This document shows, piece by piece, positions 59,190 to 64,000 of a stretch of 64,000 nt of DNA. This DNA comes from Tanypteryx hageni (lineage: Eukaryota > Arthropoda > Insecta > Odonata > Petaluridae), in assembly GCA_028673005.1 (NCBI GenBank), contig CM054115.1, forward strand, positions 6,059,501 to 6,123,500, written 5' to 3'. Under the pieces are notes generated by a model that did no database searches, was not told the origin of the DNA, and worked only from the letters and a program-made list of their open reading frames with translations. Positions within the stretch are counted from its first letter, which is position 1, and each line of letters begins with the position of its first letter. A program made the position numbers and the translations under genes.

Positions 59190-60125
59190 ACTATTTACAA
59201 TGGCTGTGTTAACTACAAATGTATAAATATACTTCCACCACTTTTTAGTTTTCCTTCCAAAATCATAGTAATACCTGCTCTGTCAACCCCACCCATGAAT
59301 TTATTGTACACTAAAATGAATTGAGCGCATGAAATCAAAATTTGTTTATTACCCTTCTCTGTTTTTCTAGACACAATCCCACTCAAAATTGGGTCACAAT
59401 TTGTTGAAAGAACACAAATGTCATGATTGTAGTGCCAGACTGTGACTGTGAGTTTTCCACACTACAAATTTTGTTTTTGTCTCTTTTAAGTTTTAGTTTC
59501 TTAGGATTTTTTAATTCTGCTGGCCATTCCTTATGAGACGGTCTTGTGGTAGCACATGCATAAGTACTGTTTTTGGGTAAGAAATTCATAAGAGAAACAC
59601 TTGAAAATAACTGTTGAAATAAACATGGTAGTTCTTACCAAGATGGTTTTCAAGTAAATTCATAACAACTTGGCTTCCTAAAAGCATGTCTCTATTTCTA
59701 CTCTCCTTCTTCCCTAAATAAACATTTCCAACTAGTATGTAACCATGCAGACTTGCTAACACCCACATTTTAAACCCCCATTTGATGGGTGTACCTTTTA
59801 CATGCTGCTTTATATAGTGGCATTTTTTAAATGCCACCATTGCTTCATCAATAGCAAATTCACGTCTTAGACTGTATTTCTCATTAAAAGTGTCCACTCT
59901 TCTAACCATTTGCAGTATATCATAACCATCTTCTCCTTCCTGTTTCTCATTAGTAATATTACTCATGTGAAAGTACTTAGTAATGTGAGTATACCTCTTG
60001 AAAGTAATGCAGTTTCGAATCAGAGGACAGTCAATATCCTGACTCTGCCAGTAATCCCTGCTTTTGGGTAAATCATACACACCCATGGACACAAGAACAC
60101 CGATATATGCTGTTGTTTCCTCATA
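59190..60125 (-). pseudogene. piggyBac transposase relic, catalytic half, second Asp changed
   Basis: Minus frame from about 60120: TTAYIGVLVSMGVYDLPKSR, ITKYFHMSNITNEKQ, YSLRREFAIDEAMVAFKKC (first Asp), KGTPIKWGFKMWVLASLHGY and KNYHVYFNSYF, where the family has D-N-Y/F-F: the second catalytic Asp reads Asn. After a frame change: RPSHKEWPAELKNPKKLKLK, then YNKFMGGVDRAG with the third Asp. The N-terminus is cut off at 60125 by another repeat, and the Cys-rich tail is not found. Confidence 0.9.
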
Positions 60126-60240
60126 GGTAGGGTGACCATACGTCCCATTTTTACCGGGACAGTCTCGTTTTTTCCAAAACAGTCCCGTTTTAGGGTTTTT
60201 TTCCAGACTGTCCCATCATTTAGGACAAAAAAGCCATTTT
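60126..60240. repeat. hAT-like terminal repeat inserted in piggyBac
   Basis: Starts AGGTAGGGTGACCATACGTC and contains GGGACAGTC and AACAGTCCCGTTTTAGGG, a common MITE end related to that at 1600 (GATGACCAGACGTCC). It interrupts the transposase; the other end was not located. Confidence 0.5.
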
Positions 60241-60944
60241 GACCCATTTAAAAACCTATCGCAATAAAGTCAAATTTTCTGATATTCCAGCTAAAATTAC
60301 TATTATATATGTACGATTTTTGGAAATATTGATCTTGCAAAATCGTAATTCATCATTTTTCAGTCTAGGAAAGTTTGAATAATGCCATGGTTACACCTCC
60401 ATTGAGCAGGAAACAAATTTACTCGCCAGCATTAGGTTTTTCAATCTCTATATCTTTTCATTGTTTGCTCTGAATGAGCTTTGGTCTCTGTAATTGTATC
60501 TTTGTTGCAGAATTAATCGCTCTAGACAAGCAAAGCAAGGCTGAGGCAATAACAACTTTGTTACAAAGTAGACCTTCATACTCACGGATAATAAATTCTT
60601 TGAATCCTTGTGACGAGGCATCCGGGTACCCACCATATGACTTGCTAAGAAATTAATGAAATTTTTCCACAAAACATGTTTTTAACATTCGCAATTATTT
60701 ATATTGGTGTATTACAGAATGAAAATGTTTGTTAAGACATTTATCAGCACATTTATGTTATAATTTGACCCCATCCTAATCAATATCTTAAGTCTCTGAT
60801 TTACCTCTCGTACGGCAAAAGCCATGAGGAGGGAAATGAATGTTCACTCTAAAACATTTCTAGACATATGGCAGACTACTTAGCAACAACACTTGTCAGA
60901 CATATGGATAAATATACAACATGACACGAGTAATGATCGGTGGT
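60241..60944. other. No clear gene
   Basis: Overlapping short frames at 60448-60672 on both strands, without motif. AT-rich otherwise. Confidence 0.45.
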
Positions 60945-61035
60945 AGGACCGTCTCGCTGGTGCGCCGGCGCCGCGGCGGGAGGCTCTTATCTGGGAATTC
61001 CTGCGAGTCGGCAGGAATTTGTATGCTAATTTCAT
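60945..61035. other. GC-rich patch and hairpin followed by CTAAT
   Basis: GCGCCGGCGCCGCGGCGGG at about 60961 stands out in AT-rich surroundings. AATTCCTGC/GCAGGAATT forms a perfect 9-bp stem with a 6-base loop; six bases later comes CTAAT. Hairpin plus CTRR-T is the form of a Helitron 3' end, but no Helitron coding sequence lies next to it. Confidence 0.35.
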
Positions 61036-61352
61036 TGTTCATGCATCCTCGGGTTATACCATCTCACTGCACCTTTCATTAGTGTCCGAGTGTAGCTCGC
61101 AGAAGCATATCGAGACTTTTAATATTTCATTCACAGCAGCTGCTAAACAGTTTGATACTGAAAGTGAATACACCAACTTTATTTTTGCGATGGCTGAAGA
61201 AGTTTCAAGGCATAAATTCAGATGGTGAGTCTTTTAGTTTTACTTTATTTTTATAGCTGTGTATGAGTATTTTTTTATTTTAAAATTTTTTGAGCAATTT
61301 TTTCTTTTAGTATGAAATATGAAGAGCAAATGGCTTATCTGTCACTGCTATA

Positions 61353-63390
61353 GTAAGTTTCTAGTCTTATGAAGCTTGACCTTCACATAGCAAGTAGCCA
61401 ATGAGAACCTTTTCCCTCTCCCCTTCTTCCCTTTTCCCTCTCCCCCGTCACCCGCGGCTTTCGAAATGCATGGAAAAACCTAACAGCATTGCCAGATATC
61501 CGCTCTTGAAATGATCTGCTTGCGAATGAAAGGCGGCGTCGCACAAAAACTTACGGTCATTGTTTATTACTACCGGCCATTTTCCATTGCGTTAAAATAT
61601 TTCCCATCCTTCTTTTTAATCAGGGCTTTGGACCTTCAATGGCGAAGTTAAAAATATTTTTTTGTTTTTCATTGCTTTTGTAATTTTTTTCTCATCATTG
61701 CAATATTTTCTACCTACATTATACTACTATTTATATAAAATTTTATTTACATTCAGCTTTCGTTGTTTTAAAAGCTATCGTTGATGTCTGATTCATCACT
61801 GCTATCGTCTTCGAGATTTACAATTATTGGCTCCATTGTGGAATCCAGCGCTATATCTCTTAGAAAATCGTCATTTTGAAGCTTTTCCGCATGTTTGACA
61901 CAGTTTTCCCAATCACTTCTCGTTACTTTCTCCAGTTCTTCATTCATCAACACCTCAACATCGGCCAACCGGAAGATGTTATTCCTTTTTCCTACTTGGT
62001 CTTTCACCTGCGCACATATCAGTTCAATAGGATTGTAATGGCAGTGATAAGGAGGGAGACGTACTACCGTATGACCTCTTGTCCGCGCAATACAATCCAA
62101 TTCATAAGAGTTGGTTCTTGGCTTCAGTAATTTAACCAAATAAAGCAGCTCTGCCCGGGTTTGATTCGCATCGTGGTGTATATTTCGTGTCGACAGCCAT
62201 GCCAGAATGTCAGCCTTTCTTGTGTTGGAAGACGGTGTTTTGTCGAGGATAACAGAATGATAACTTGCATTATCCATAACAATTGTCGCACCTTTTATTT
62301 CTCTCTCATCGAGAATATCTAAAAATTTCAAAAACCAGGTTTTGAAAACACTAGCATTCATGTCTGTGTGATAGTCATCACTGGAAGACTTGACTTTTGG
62401 CCGGAACACAAGTTTGCATCTTTCTAAAAAACCAGTCTCTGCTGATCCCACATGGCACACAATAACTCTCTCACCCTTTCCAATCGGGACTTTCAATCCA
62501 CCCTCACCATCTTCATTCTGCCATATCTTTTTTGGGGCGTAGTTCTGGTTGACCCACGTCTCTTCCAAATAAAATGTGATGCTTTTGTGATCATTGGGGT
62601 TGATTTTGTTTCGGAGGTCATTCATTGTACGTAAAAACGTAACTCAAGCCATAACTACGTCCATTCTTTCCAGAAGGAATTTCCTTCCATCGTTAGTCTT
62701 CCTATATTTAAAGCCCATTGATTTTAAAATCCTCCATAGTGACGTAATTTGCCACTGACAGTTCATTTCTGCTTTCATATCTGCCAGTATTTTTTTTAAA
62801 GTAGGATATTCTCCCTTTTCGTAGTAACTCAGTACCTTTCTGCGAATAATGTCCTTATCGAAGTCATCAATTCTTAAAGCGTCTCTTTTCCTCTTTATCT
62901 GTTTACGGGGAGACCTGAATATGGTGGATCCCGAGGCTTCAAAACTATCGCGTCCTTCTTTCACAATCTGCTGCAAAGTACTTCTACTCACTGAGAAGGC
63001 CTCTGCTACCCTTTCCTGTACTTTCGTGATGTTAGTTAGCGGTCCGTTGTTTTCTGCCTCCCTTTTAAAATAATCCTGAACACGGTAAATTATTTTGCGT
63101 ACTTGCCGGTGTAAAACTTTCTTCCTGTTTGCCATTGCAGATTGTTAATAACACTAGCAGCAACAGATAAAGAATGGTAACAAGGTGAAAAGTGAAAGCA
63201 ATAAAGAGATCACAACGTAAGGGTAGAGCTGGCAACACAGTCGAACTAAGAGAGATGTCAACAGCACGATGGCGAGAGAGAGACTGAGCTTCTACCCTCT
63301 CCGTCACCCGTTACTCGAGCGTTGATTGGATACAGAAATAGTCACTCACAGAGGTTTTCAAGGTCAAGCTTCATGAGACGAGAAACATAC
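61353..63390 (-). mobile_element. Tc1/mariner-superfamily element, DD82E (Sailor-like), 2.04 kb
   Basis: Inverted ends GTAAGTTTCTAGTCTTATGA (61353) and GTATGTTTCTCGTCTCATGA (63390) continue into AGCTTGACCTT on both sides, with TA outside each. It encodes one transposase on the minus strand and lies inside a piggyBac relic: joining 61352 to 63393 connects the piggyBac sequence. Confidence 0.9.
61768..63135 (-). pseudogene. DD82E transposase, nearly intact, one in-frame stop
   Basis: 455 codons from MANRKKVLHRQVRKIIYRVQ. An HTH (VAEAFSVSRSTLQQIVKEG) and a basic linker come first. After a single in-frame TGA (62632-62634 region) the DDE_3-type catalytic domain follows: FYLEETWVNQNY, TIVMDNASYHS and YHCHYNPIELICAQVK. 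Counting from MNDLRN, the second acid is D118 and the third E201, with 82 residues between. The first catalytic position reads E in LEETW where the superfamily has D (LDETW). It ends in an acidic tail (NLEDDSSDESD). The gene is otherwise open and in one frame, so this is a young copy. Confidence 0.9.
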
Positions 63391-64000
63391 TAGAGTCAAG
63401 GCTGATTCAGAAAGTGAGATAGAAAGTGAGCCATTTGCAGACACCACATCTGACGACGAGTGGTTGGCACCAGAAAGACATTCTGACAAGAGAGAAGATT
63501 CAGACGTTGAAGATGTTCATGCCGATTCCAACTTTCAAGTAGAAATGGATGACGAAGATGCTGACGATGAGGATGACATCGATGACCTCAGTGAAGCTTC
63601 AACCACCGGATCCAATGAGGAAGCTCTCCACAGCAAGGATGGCACTATATGGAAACTCCTCCAGTAGTGTCGCAATCACTGAGACGCAACATTGTACGGC
63701 AAAGAGCTGGGCCAGTAAAATCAACAAAAACACTTTCTGTTCGAGATTCTTTCAAAATCATTTTTACTCCAGTGATGTGTGATATCATAATCAGAAAAAC
63801 CAACCGAAAAGCAAAGAGTGTATACTCGGAGTGGAATATGGCTAATCCGAATAAGCCACCACGGGTTTGGAAGGAATTGACTGCGGAGGAGTTCGATGGC
63901 TACCTTGGAATCCTAATTACAGCAGGATTATGCCATTCCAATAAGGAGGACGTGAATGAGCTTTGGAAATGTGATGCATATTCACTTTATCATGCCACAA
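63391..64000 (+). pseudogene. piggyBac transposase relic, N-terminal part, runs off the window
   Basis: ADSESEIESEPFADTTSDDE and VEMDDEDADDEDDIDDLSEA form the acidic N-terminus. After two frame changes (near 63660 and 63740) come VYSEWNMANPNKPPRVWKEL and TAEEFDGYLGILITAGLCHS, then ELWKCDAYSLYH, which is the block before the catalytic domain. Its first codons may lie left of the inserted element, at 61310-61352 (MKSKWLICHCY in the matching frame). The rest is beyond 64000. Confidence 0.85.

Noticed and set aside
1..64000. CRISPR arrays, operons, prophage or bacterial gene systems
   Set aside because: No regularly spaced identical repeats, no ribosome binding sites and no dense coding; GT-AG exons and transposons show animal DNA.

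Overview
The window is AT-rich nuclear DNA from an animal, most likely an arthropod. It has no operons, ribosome binding sites or dense coding. It holds three spliced exons of one metazoan gene, with GT-AG introns, buried in transposon debris of types common in arthropods: piggyBac, Tigger/pogo, mariner, a DD82E Tc1/mariner relative, hAT, Helitron, Penelope-like, LINE, and a tRNA-derived SINE. The arthropod assignment is inference from the mixture; the metazoan assignment is firm.

Host gene. Minus-strand exons at 47283-47485, 25955-26054 and 24391-24642 have matching splice phases. Joined, they encode the last PKD domain and the start of the following membrane-proximal region of a KIAA0319 / KIAA0319-like protein. 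The intron between the first two is about 21.2 kb and is filled with nested elements. I could not find upstream exons or the downstream EGF-like/transmembrane exon.

Layout. 0-5 kb: tandem SINE inserted in a hAT transposase relic, with a hAT MITE. 5-8 kb: Penelope endonuclease fragment and a decayed Tigger transposase. 8-11 kb: Tigger-like MITE carrying an internally deleted piggyBac. 11-14 kb: Penelope reverse transcriptase interrupted by two TTAA elements. 14-21 kb: hAT MITE, a four-copy dispersed repeat, two TTAA elements and a fold-back. 21-23.3 kb: Helitron helicase split by a piggyBac. 24-26 kb: two host exons. 27.7-29.4 kb: SINE cluster and hAT transposase. 34.5-36.7 kb: mariner and piggyBac relics. 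37-40.4 kb: MITE, hAT C-terminus, pogo-like DNA-binding relic. 42.6-47.1 kb: tandem repeat split by a 4 kb Tigger that itself holds a hAT MITE. 47.3 kb: host exon. 50.2-53 kb: TTAA MITE and a very large inverted repeat. 53.8-64 kb: LINE, Helitron and four piggyBac relics, one split by a nearly intact DD82E element.

The most notable pattern is in the TTAA-flanked (piggyBac-type) elements. Several unrelated-looking families carry their own short palindrome centred 24.5-25.5 bp from the TTAA, and three of them carry a second copy 43-44 bp further in. Three internally deleted copies have lost the catalytic core but still encode the C-terminal cysteine-rich DNA-binding domain. Several insertions can be proven precise inside the window, because removing the element and one TTAA restores a reading frame or matches an empty site.
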